Origin: a virus
Strand: one strand, 5' to 3'
Virus record (IMG/VR): IMGVR_UViG_3300032287_001305
Location: 1-39,039 of that record
Length of the DNA stretch: 39,039 nucleotides
In this document: in pieces, positions 1 to 5,463 of the stretch
Layout of the letters: the number at the start of each line of letters is the position of its first letter
Position numbering within the stretch: the first letter of the stretch is position 1
Translations under genes and position numbers: made by a program
The notes under the pieces: generated by a model
What the model was told of the DNA's origin: nothing
Databases searched by the model: none
Seen by the model: only the letters and a program-made list of their open reading frames with translations

Positions 1-52
1 CTTTGACACTGAAGCAGTGCTTATGCAAATTGAAATATACAAACACTTTCAT
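1..52 (-). CDS. Small hypothetical phage protein, 3' end outside the window
   Basis: Only the first 17 codons are visible, beginning MKVFVYFNLHKHCFSVK, before the gene runs off the left edge. Its ATG overlaps the stop codon of the upstream 55-aa ORF (ATGA), so translation is probably coupled. The opening resembles a small uncharacterised protein that I have seen in tailed phages (KVFVYxNLHxxxxSV), but no function is known to me. The call rests on the start overlap and this N-terminal pattern. Confidence 0.55.
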   Translation of the reverse strand, partial: MKVFVYFNLHKHCFSVK

Positions 53-216
53 AGATGAACCTCTCTTGATTGAATCCAATAGATGTATGAACGACCATGA
101 TTTTTATCATACTCTTTACAATTACGCATCAAGGTTTCTGCATCAATCTTGTTAGCAAAGATTTCCTCAATGTGAGGATTCTCACTATCACTTGACCAAA
201 GAATGTAAACAATCAT
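49..216 (-). CDS. Hypothetical protein, 55 aa
   Basis: A short acidic ORF, MIVYILWSSDSENPHIEEIF to the C-terminal YWIQSREVHL. It begins two bases after the stop of the 74-codon ORF upstream and its TGA overlaps the next ATG, so it sits in an unbroken leftward chain. I recognise no domain. Tight packing and in-frame continuity support it as real; its function is unknown. Confidence 0.6.
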   Translation of the reverse strand: MIVYILWSSDSENPHIEEIFANKIDAETLMRNCKEYDKNHGRSYIYWIQSREVHL

Positions 217-218
217 AA

Positions 219-434
219 TCAGTCCAATAAAATCATGTACTCACGGGCATAGTGCTTACGAAACCAATCAAGGCCCTTACGCACTGTCTTGTAATCACCA
301 ATCAAATTGGCTCCCATAACAACGTCATAGACAGCCACAGCTTCAGGCGTAAGCATACAGCTGTCACCAGAAAACGGGTTACGTACTTCGACAGGCTCAC
401 TGTCCATGATTGTGCAGTCAAACGGTAGTTTCAT
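219..434 (-). CDS. Hypothetical phage protein, about 71 aa
   Basis: The protein contains the run VEVRNPFSGDSCMLTPEAVA followed by VYDVVMGANLIGDYKTVRKG, a pattern I associate with small conserved proteins of unknown function in podophages and myophages. The reading frame could begin at a GTG at 443, but the ATG at 434 has an AAGGTG ribosome site about six bases upstream and is preferred. It overlaps the end of the 65-aa upstream gene by 17 bases. No catalytic motif is visible; a role in early phage takeover is only a guess from position. Confidence 0.7.
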   Translation of the reverse strand: MKLPFDCTIMDSEPVEVRNPFSGDSCMLTPEAVAVYDVVMGANLIGDYKTVRKGLDWFRKHYAREYMILLD

Positions 435-615
435 TTTGCTCACCTTTCAAAAAGTCAATCTCAAGACGTTCAAGTGACATATAAATGTGGTGCTTGAGTT
501 GTTCATAGTCCCACTCCCAAATCTCTTTGCACTCAAGATAGTCTGTGTGTTCATCATCCAGCATGTAATTCAAAACACGTTTCAATGCCTCAGCATCTAC
601 TAAAACCTTTGTCAT
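418..615 (-). CDS. Hypothetical protein, 65 aa
   Basis: An acidic, probably helical small protein (MTKVLVDAEALKRVLNYMLD, then EIWEWDYEQLKHHIYMSLER). The ATG has GGAG about eight bases upstream and lies one base from the stop of the GP88-like gene. The phrase VDAEALKRVLNYMLD resembles a small phage family of unknown function. No enzymatic motif is visible. Confidence 0.65.
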   Translation of the reverse strand: MTKVLVDAEALKRVLNYMLDDEHTDYLECKEIWEWDYEQLKHHIYMSLERLEIDFLKGEQNETTV

Positions 616-616
616 G

Positions 617-1249
617 TCAGCTCTCCACCTTCATACGAATAATTTTGCCCATCTTCTTGCTGTGTGCAACATAGGCAACGCTCTGAACATCCTTGCTCCA
701 ACAAGCCCTGCATGTGAGGCACTTACCATCTTGCAGGCTGGAAGGACATACGTGTGTCTTGTCTACATGCTTGTATGCATCAACAACAAGGGACACATAC
801 AAACCATCTATGTGCTGACCTACGTTGTCACTAGAAAACCTAACAACAACATTGTCTAGGTCATTGAGGGCATCAATCACCCTAGAAAACTTAGTGAACT
901 TGTGCATACGTGTGGGCAACCAATGCTTACACCAAGGGGTGGCTTCACAAACAGCATGGATTTTCCAAGCCAATGTCTCGTTGTACATGTCGCCTGAGTC
1001 AAACCATCTGAAGTGTGTCTGCTTACGCAAAGCCTCCACCATGTCTGACACCCATGTGTCCTCCCGCCATTCCTTGTCATTACGCTCACGAAGGGCAATG
1101 GCAGGCTTCATGTGATAGAAACCTTGGGTGGCATAACAACCCTTACAAACCTCAACAAGCTGCCCATCTGCACCAACGGATGCAGGGCATTTGTCTATGG
1201 CTTGTAAGCTCCAGCTGTAACAACCAAGCTTAGATGTACGGGACAGCAT
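617..1249 (-). CDS. GP88-like cysteine-rich phage protein (DUF7227-type)
   Basis: The 210-aa product has the layout of the phage 'gene product 88' family: LSRTSKLGCYSW near the start, then KCPAS, VCKGCYATQGFYH, a central FRWFDSGDM and KHWLPTRMHKF, and a C-terminal cysteine group (VCPSS, GKCLTCRACW). The clustered cysteines suggest a metal or iron-sulfur site, but no biochemical function is established that I know of. An in-frame TTG lies at 1306, but the ATG at 1249 is preceded by GGAG at eight bases, so 1249 is taken as the start. The stop lies one base from the next gene's start. Confidence 0.8.
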   Translation of the reverse strand: MLSRTSKLGCYSWSLQAIDKCPASVGADGQLVEVCKGCYATQGFYHMKPAIALRERNDKEWREDTWVSDMVEALRKQTHFRWFDSGDMYNETLAWKIHAVCEATPWCKHWLPTRMHKFTKFSRVIDALNDLDNVVVRFSSDNVGQHIDGLYVSLVVDAYKHVDKTHVCPSSLQDGKCLTCRACWSKDVQSVAYVAHSKKMGKIIRMKVES

Positions 1250-1329
1250 TATGCGTTCTCCAAAAATATCATTAACAAAACACCTGCCATGATGAGCAGG
1301 CAACAAATGGTAAAAGACTTATCATTCAT
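1249..1329 (-). CDS. Candidate 26-aa single-pass membrane peptide
   Basis: The ORF reads MNDKSFTICCLLIMAGVLLM followed by IFLENA. A hydrophobic stretch of about 17 residues could span the membrane. It fills the gap between two leftward genes, has GAGAAC a few bases before its ATG, and its TAA overlaps the next ATG (TAATG). It is too short to be certain; support comes from position, overlap and hydrophobicity. Confidence 0.4.
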   Translation of the reverse strand: MNDKSFTICCLLIMAGVLLMIFLENA

Positions 1330-1341
1330 TGCCGTTCTCTA

Positions 1342-1593
1342 TCAAATTGCAAGGGCATCTGGCTGCTTACGTGTAACAAGACGTTTCTTGTCACGATGTA
1401 CACGGGCAACCAATGTGGGCTTGATGTACACAATTTCTCCACACTTTGCAAGTTTGACACCTACACGGAAAAACCCAGCTGAAACAATCTTCCCATTGTG
1501 TGGGACACCAGCGGCATAGACAGTTACAAACCTACCGATGGTATTTTGTGTGTGTTTACGGGCTACAAAAAAACTCTTGACAAAATCAAACAT
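1342..1593 (-). CDS. Basic hypothetical protein, 83 aa
   Basis: A lysine/arginine-rich protein (MFDFVKSFFVARKHTQNTIG to VHRDKKRLVTRKQPDALAI). The ATG has GGAG about eight bases upstream. It is the first gene downstream of a candidate promoter at 1670-1699, and an 18-bp bipartite repeat site lies 17 bases upstream of its start. The high net positive charge would fit nucleic acid binding, but no domain is recognised. Confidence 0.6.
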   Translation of the reverse strand: MFDFVKSFFVARKHTQNTIGRFVTVYAAGVPHNGKIVSAGFFRVGVKLAKCGEIVYIKPTLVARVHRDKKRLVTRKQPDALAI

Positions 1594-1609
1594 TTTAAAA
1601 TCTCCAAAA

Positions 1610-1627
1610 AGTTACTAACAAGTTACC
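1610..1627. repeat. 18-bp bipartite motif, site 2 (RGTWACT-N4-AGTWACC)
   Basis: AGTTACTAACAAGTTACC lies directly upstream of the ribosome site of the leftward gene starting at 1593. It is one of seven related sites in the window (others at 2304, 24961, 31228, 33289, 35459, 36744). It can be read as an imperfect dyad or as a direct repeat of AGTTAC at an 11-bp period. Confidence 0.75.
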
Positions 1628-1635
1628 ACGAAGAA

Positions 1636-1655
1636 ACATGCTTGACAACATGCTT
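1636..1655. repeat. Direct repeat ACATGCTT-GACA-ACATGCTT
   Basis: Two perfect 8-bp copies of ACATGCTT are separated by four bases (12-bp period). They lie just downstream of the candidate leftward promoter at 1670-1699, in a position where a bound protein could block transcription. That role is inferred. Confidence 0.4.
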
Positions 1656-1669
1656 CCAGCTGGAAACCC

Positions 1670-1699
1670 AGTGTAGCTCAGGCTGGGAAGGGCTGTCAA
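1670..1699 (-). promoter_or_regulatory. Candidate sigma-70 promoter for leftward genes below 1593
   Basis: Read leftwards there is TTGACA, an 18-base spacer and TACACT (four of six matches to TATAAT). The -35 hexamer sits in the loop of an inverted repeat (GGGAAGGG at 1685-1692, CCCCTCCC at 1700-1707, one G-U pair). That hairpin could also end transcripts from the gene upstream, although no T-run follows it. Confidence 0.4.
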
Positions 1700-1715
1700 C
1701 CCCTCCCTTGCCCGA

Positions 1716-2285
1716 TCACTTCTCGCCCTTACCAATCGAGGCCATGGCCTGTTGGAGCAAGTCCGCCGCTTTCAAGTAGCCCGCATCGTATGCACTTTGC
1801 ATAATCAATTCTAGGGCTTCGATCATGCTGGGTTGTGACATACCGGTTTCGATTGTCACCGTTTCGGTTTCCTCCGTTTCGCTTTTCTCACTTTCGGGCT
1901 TTTCGGCTTTCGCTACCTTCCCTTCGGCATCGATCACTTTTGACCCGTTTTCCAATGCCCTCAAGTCCTTCACTAAGCTTTGGACACTTTCGTAGGTGTC
2001 TATGATATTAAACAGGGTTTGCCGTGTCTCTTGCTTGCTTGCGTGATCAATCACCTTCTTAAATTCTGATTTTCTGACCTTCGCCGTGTTCGCATTGTAA
2101 AGGCCCTTCGCTTGCTCGCCGTACCCTTCTATCATCTCGGCGTATTCTGCCACATGGTCGATTGTGTAAGCGGCCACCGCTTGTTTCAGGGTTTGCAACA
2201 GTTGCCCGTTGACGTTGGCTTGCTCACTTGCGAACGCCGCCCCTATGCTTCTGGGGGTGATCGGTTCTTTTGTCTTTTTCGTCAT
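1716..2285 (-). CDS. Unrecognised 189-aa early protein, helical and charged
   Basis: This is the first gene of the left arm after the control region. The protein starts MTKKTKEPITPRSIGAAFAS, is mainly predicted helical, and has an acidic Glu/Ser/Thr-rich linker (residues about 130-155, KPESEKSETEETETVTIE) before a helical C-terminus ending ADLLQQAMASIGKGEK. An in-frame ORF extends to 2315, but the ATG at 2285 has AAAAGGAAA upstream and is preferred. Codons are visibly richer in CpG (TCG, CGA, GCG) than neighbouring genes, which may mark separate acquisition. I recognise no family. A promoter with an extended -10 lies about 60 bases upstream. Confidence 0.65.
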   Translation of the reverse strand: MTKKTKEPITPRSIGAAFASEQANVNGQLLQTLKQAVAAYTIDHVAEYAEMIEGYGEQAKGLYNANTAKVRKSEFKKVIDHASKQETRQTLFNIIDTYESVQSLVKDLRALENGSKVIDAEGKVAKAEKPESEKSETEETETVTIETGMSQPSMIEALELIMQSAYDAGYLKAADLLQQAMASIGKGEK

Positions 2286-2303
2286 GTTTCGTTTCCTTTT
2301 CTT

Positions 2304-2321
2304 GGTAACTTGCAAGTAACC
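2304..2321. repeat. 18-bp bipartite motif, site 1
   Basis: GGTAACTTGCAAGTAACC lies between the leftward promoter at 2345-2370 and the ribosome site of the gene starting at 2285. It would be in the 5' leader of that transcript, where it could act as an operator or an RNA element. Confidence 0.75.
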
Positions 2322-2344
2322 CTATGTCGCTTGCTCTGGTGTGA

Positions 2345-2370
2345 ATTATAGCATTGTTTCGGTTTGTCAA
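2345..2370 (-). promoter_or_regulatory. Leftward early promoter with extended -10
   Basis: Read leftwards: TTGACA at 2370-2365, a 14-base gap, then TGC-TATAAT with the -10 at 2350-2345. The spacer is short for a standard sigma-70 promoter, but the TG-extended -10 can compensate. It would drive the gene starting at 2285 and probably the whole left arm. Confidence 0.6.
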
Positions 2371-2395
2371 CCTATGCACTGCTATAACCCTTCAA

Positions 2396-2420
2396 GGGAT
2401 AGGGCTTTTATTCCTATCCC
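2396..2420. repeat. Perfect 8-bp inverted repeat, 9-base loop
   Basis: GGGATAGG (2396-2403) and CCTATCCC (2413-2420) flank a nine-base loop. No T-run follows on either strand, so a regulatory stem or operator is likelier than a terminator. It lies just behind the leftward promoter. Confidence 0.5.
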
Positions 2421-2521
2421 CTCCCCTTATATATAGCAGCATCCATGCCAGCCTTGATTTTGTAGCATTTAAGGGTTACATTCTTAGTTGGCATGTAGTA
2501 CTTATAGGCTATGCTGCTGAC

Positions 2522-2544
2522 ACTAGTAATGCTTTCCTACTAGT
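2522..2544. repeat. Perfect 7-bp inverted repeat around GTAATGCTTT
   Basis: ACTAGTA (2522-2528) and TACTAGT (2538-2544) flank ATGCTTTCC. The sequence GTAATGCTTT inside it recurs as GTAATGCTTTGG at 2662-2673 and 2728-2739. These are candidate protein-binding sites in the control region. Confidence 0.45.
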
Positions 2545-2661
2545 CTGTTGTATATTAACAACGTCCATTCTGGTGCATTTGTTGGCACGTTTCTTGCCCT
2601 ATGCACAGCTTTGGTGCCAGCTTCTCGCACATTCACCATAATGGTGCAGGTTTGCTTACAT

Positions 2662-2739
2662 GTAATGCTTTGGTATGCCTCTAGGTGTTTTCCCTGAGAG
2701 CTTAGGTAGACTCTTTGGGCATGTGGTGTAATGCTTTGG
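2662..2739. repeat. Repeated GTAATGCTTTGG elements
   Basis: Two perfect 12-bp copies start 66 bp apart (2662 and 2728), about six helical turns. Similar flanks (CTCTAG and TTCTAG) follow each, so the homology is longer than 12 bp but imperfect. A third partial copy is at 2526-2535. The stretch 2400-2900 holds no convincing gene. Confidence 0.5.
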
Positions 2740-2920
2740 GGTTACTTCTAGAGGGTACTTTTCATGTACACGCATACAGTACTACGTAGGTATTACTTCC
2801 AGAAGCAAGGGTAGCTAAAAAGTACTACCGGGGGAGGGGTAAAATGCTACCAAGATATAGCGGAACCCTCTTAGATACAAAAAAGTACCAAAAAAGAAAG
2901 CAATATAAATACTCCTAGCC

Positions 2921-2961
2921 TGTGGATAACTTGTTGATAACATTAGTATTTCTGTGGATAA
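2921..2961. promoter_or_regulatory. Cluster of three phased DnaA boxes, candidate replication origin
   Basis: TGTGGATAA (complement of the DnaA consensus TTATCCACA) occurs at 2921-2929 and 2953-2961, with the near-match TGTTGATAA at 2932-2940. All three have the same orientation and start 11 and 21 bp apart, one and two helical turns. An A+T-rich stretch follows at about 3080-3110. DnaA-box clusters next to A+T-rich DNA are typical of origins; its use by this phage is inferred. Confidence 0.55.
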
Positions 2962-3004
2962 CTTAGAAACAATTGGGGACAGGTTAAATGTATGCATAAA
3001 GTAC

Positions 3005-3033
3005 TTGACAAATGCATTAAAGTATGCTATAAT
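3005..3033 (+). promoter_or_regulatory. Consensus sigma-70 promoter for the virion arm
   Basis: TTGACA (3005-3010), exactly 17 bases, then TATAAT (3028-3033) with an extended TGC before the -10. This is a full consensus promoter facing the packaging genes that start at 3254. Two other full-consensus promoters are at 10066 and 19020. Confidence 0.85.
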
Positions 3034-3056
3034 AGAAACTATGTAAGGAACTAAGG

Positions 3057-3083
3057 ATGACATACATAGACATAGATAGTTAA
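3057..3083 (+). other. Possible 8-codon leader peptide or remnant start region
   Basis: AAGGAACTAAGG precedes ATG and codes MTYIDIDS then stop. The same arrangement (AAGGAACTTAG then ATGACATAC) begins the adaptor gene at 19120, also behind a TTGACA-N17-TATAAT promoter. It may be a leader peptide, or a copied promoter/start segment cut short by a stop. The rest of the gap to 3253 holds two imperfect copies of an AGAAGCT..CCTGAAT motif (near 3160 and 3187) and no gene. Confidence 0.35.
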
Positions 3084-3253
3084 TTATTATAATAAATTAC
3101 TAAATATGTAGACTTAGAAGTAACTTAGGAAGCTGGACTGTCTGACTCGCTCAGAAGCTTGCCTGAATGTCTATGTATGTTCACATAGAAGCTGTCCTGA
3201 ATAGCTATATGTTATGTTATTGTTAATAAACATCGTCTCCACCAAGGATAAAG

Positions 3254-3637
3254 ATGACAGAAGAAATTAAACGAAGAGGCAGAGGCCGTCCCCGTAAGGG
3301 TGAGATTGTTGAGAAGAAGAAGCCGGGGACATTAGGTAGACCCAAGGGTGAAGCCTCTGTCATTGCTGAATATAGGGCAAGGATGTTAGCCTCCCCTAAG
3401 AGCAAGCTGGTGTTAGAGAAGATTTATGATGCTGCTCTGGATGATGAGCATAAGAACCAGAGTGCTGCATGGAAGCTGCTTATGGAACGGTTGTTACCAA
3501 TCAGCCATTTCGAGAAAGACAAAGATGGTGGAGGTAGACCTGCTGTCTCCATCACTATCACTGGTGTTGGTGGAGAGACCACCATCATAGGACAAGAACA
3601 AGAGGATGTAGAAGATGTCAGTTTTAGAGAACATTGA
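3254..3637 (+). CDS. AT-hook protein, possible small terminase subunit
   Basis: This 127-aa basic protein begins with two AT-hook-like cores (RRGRGRPRKGE, residues about 7-17, and LGRPKGE, about 27-33) that bind A+T-rich minor grooves. A helical segment follows (YRARMLASPKSKLVLEKIYD). It is the first gene of the packaging module, upstream of the large terminase by one gene, which fits a DNA-recognising small terminase or packaging accessory. The ATG has AAGGA upstream. The terminase role is inferred from position; a DNA-binding structural protein is the alternative. Confidence 0.6.
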   Translation: MTEEIKRRGRGRPRKGEIVEKKKPGTLGRPKGEASVIAEYRARMLASPKSKLVLEKIYDAALDDEHKNQSAAWKLLMERLLPISHFEKDKDGGGRPAVSITITGVGGETTIIGQEQEDVEDVSFREH

Positions 3638-4208
3638 AACAAAGCTGCCTTTCCGTCCCGGTGACTATCTGAACACTTTGAGTGAATTGGAGAGCAGGGG
3701 TAAGGGAGACTATGCTGCTGTTAATAAGCTTGGCTATCTTGGTCGTTATCAAATGGGAGCGAAGGCTCTAGCTGACATTGGCTGGGTGAAGCCCGGAACA
3801 ACTAACAAGGGTTTGAAGAACACTAACAACTGGTTGATTGGTGATTATAATTCCTTCATCAAAGACCCTTCTCTACAAGATGTAGCTGCTGTTAGAATGT
3901 TAGAGACCAATTATGACAGAGCCTTGAAGACAGGTGTTATCAATCCAGAGATGCAGCCACATGAGGTGGCAGGACACTTAGCTGGTATGCACCTAGTAGG
4001 ACTGAAGGGCTATAAGAAGAGCTTGGCTGGTGAGCCAATCATGGACGCTAACAAGGTGGTTCCATCACGTTATTACAACTACATCAGTGAACGTTTAGCC
4101 CCTGTTAAACAAGAACAAGCACAGCCTGTACAAGCAGCCCCTGAGCAGCCTTGGTGGTCAAACCCATTACAGAGTGGTAGAAACTTCTTAAGGAATGTCT
4201 TTGAGTGA
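3615..4208 (+). CDS. Lysozyme/transglycosylase-like virion muramidase
   Basis: The 197-aa protein contains LNTLSELESRGKGDYAAVNK followed by LGYLGRYQMGAKALADIGW. This matches the lysozyme-like fold used by phage transglycosylases, with a catalytic Glu (in ELESRG) and a GYLGRYQMG core. It has no signal peptide and lies among packaging and virion genes, overlapping both neighbours (23 and 14 bases). A virion-associated enzyme that opens peptidoglycan during DNA entry is therefore more likely than the main endolysin. The C-terminus is Gln/Pro-rich. Confidence 0.7.
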   Translation: MSVLENIETKLPFRPGDYLNTLSELESRGKGDYAAVNKLGYLGRYQMGAKALADIGWVKPGTTNKGLKNTNNWLIGDYNSFIKDPSLQDVAAVRMLETNYDRALKTGVINPEMQPHEVAGHLAGMHLVGLKGYKKSLAGEPIMDANKVVPSRYYNYISERLAPVKQEQAQPVQAAPEQPWWSNPLQSGRNFLRNVFE

Positions 4209-5454
4209 ACTAAAGATTGAACTATTGCCTTGGCAGCAAGAAGTATGGAATGACAAGACACGTTTCAAAGTTGTTGCAGCTGGACGAAGAACAGGGAAGA
4301 GCCGTCTTGCCGCCTACTTGCTCATCTTCAATGCGTTGCAGGCAAATAAGGGACATGTGTTTTATGTTGCTCCAACACAAGGACAAGCAAGAGACATTAT
4401 GTGGCAGACACTGCTGGAAGTTGGACACACTGTCATCAGTGGTAGTCACATCAACAACCTCCAGATAAAGCTTGTTAACGGGGCTACAATCAGTCTTAAG
4501 GGTGCTGATAGACCAGAGACTATGCGTGGTGTGTCGTTAAAGTATTTGGTGATGGATGAATATGCAGACATGAAGCCAGAGGTGTGGGAACAAATCTTAC
4601 GTCCTGCTTTGGCTGACCAGAAGGGCTGTGCCTTGTTCATTGGAACACCTATGGGACGTAACCATTTCTATGACCTCTATCAACAGGCTTGCAAGGGAGA
4701 AGACCCAACCTTCAAGGGATGGCACTTCACCTCGTATGACAACCCCATTCTAGACCCTAATGAAATTGAAGCAGCCAAGAAGAGCATGTCTAGCTTTGCG
4801 TTTAGACAAGAATTCATGGCCTCCTTTGAAGCACAGGGTGGTAACTTGTTTAAGGATGAATGGATTAAGTTTGATGAGGAAGAGCCAAAGGATGGAGATT
4901 ATTACATCGCTTGTGACTTGGCTGGCTTTGCAGACGAGAGCAAGAGCAGCAAGAGTAAGAAGCTTGATGATAGCTCCTTTGCCATTGTTAAAACAAACGA
5001 ACAGGGTTGGTGGGTGAAAGACATCATTCACGGCAGATGGACAGTAGAAGAGACAGCACGTAAGCTGTTCCAAGCTGTTAAGAAGTATGAGCCTATGGCT
5101 GTAGGCATTGAGCGTGGTATTGCTAAGCAAGCTGTCATGCCCTACCTAACAGACATCATGCGTAAGAATCAAACCTTCTTTAGAATTGAAGAGCTTACAC
5201 ACGGAAACAAGAAGAAGAGTGATCGTATTGTTTGGGCCTTACAAGGACGTTTTGAACATGGACAGATTGTCCTTAACAAAGGGGAATGGAATGCTACCTT
5301 CTTGGATCAGCTATTTCAGTTTCCCAATGCAATGGTGCATGATGATTTGATTGACTCTCTCTCCTACATTGAACAGCTTTCTAAGCAGGCCTATGTGTCT
5401 GAATGGGAAGAACAAGATGAATATGAACCAATTGACAGCTGGGCTGGCTACTAA
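4195..5454 (+). CDS. terL: Terminase large subunit (packaging ATPase/nuclease)
   Basis: The 419-aa protein has Walker A GRRTGKS (residues 30-36), Walker B YLVMDE (117-122), a coupling motif near FIGTPMGRNHFYDLY, and a C-terminal RNase H-like nuclease with acidic residues in YYIACDLAGFADES and HDDLIDSLSYIEQ. These are the hallmarks of the motor that packages concatemeric DNA through the portal and cuts it. The size is usual for podophages. It overlaps the muramidase gene by 14 bases and precedes the portal by 9. Confidence 0.95.
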   Translation: MSLSELKIELLPWQQEVWNDKTRFKVVAAGRRTGKSRLAAYLLIFNALQANKGHVFYVAPTQGQARDIMWQTLLEVGHTVISGSHINNLQIKLVNGATISLKGADRPETMRGVSLKYLVMDEYADMKPEVWEQILRPALADQKGCALFIGTPMGRNHFYDLYQQACKGEDPTFKGWHFTSYDNPILDPNEIEAAKKSMSSFAFRQEFMASFEAQGGNLFKDEWIKFDEEEPKDGDYYIACDLAGFADESKSSKSKKLDDSSFAIVKTNEQGWWVKDIIHGRWTVEETARKLFQAVKKYEPMAVGIERGIAKQAVMPYLTDIMRKNQTFFRIEELTHGNKKKSDRIVWALQGRFEHGQIVLNKGEWNATFLDQLFQFPNAMVHDDLIDSLSYIEQLSKQAYVSEWEEQDEYEPIDSWAGY

Positions 5455-5463
5455 AGGAAAAGC

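Noticed and set aside
2354-2641. 95-codon rightward ORF in the control region
   Set aside because: It starts at TTG without a ribosome site, spans inverted repeats and repeated elements, and its leucine/cysteine-rich product looks like translated non-coding DNA.
2815-3063. 82-codon leftward ORF
   Set aside because: It covers the DnaA boxes and the consensus rightward promoter on the opposite strand and has no ribosome site or family resemblance.
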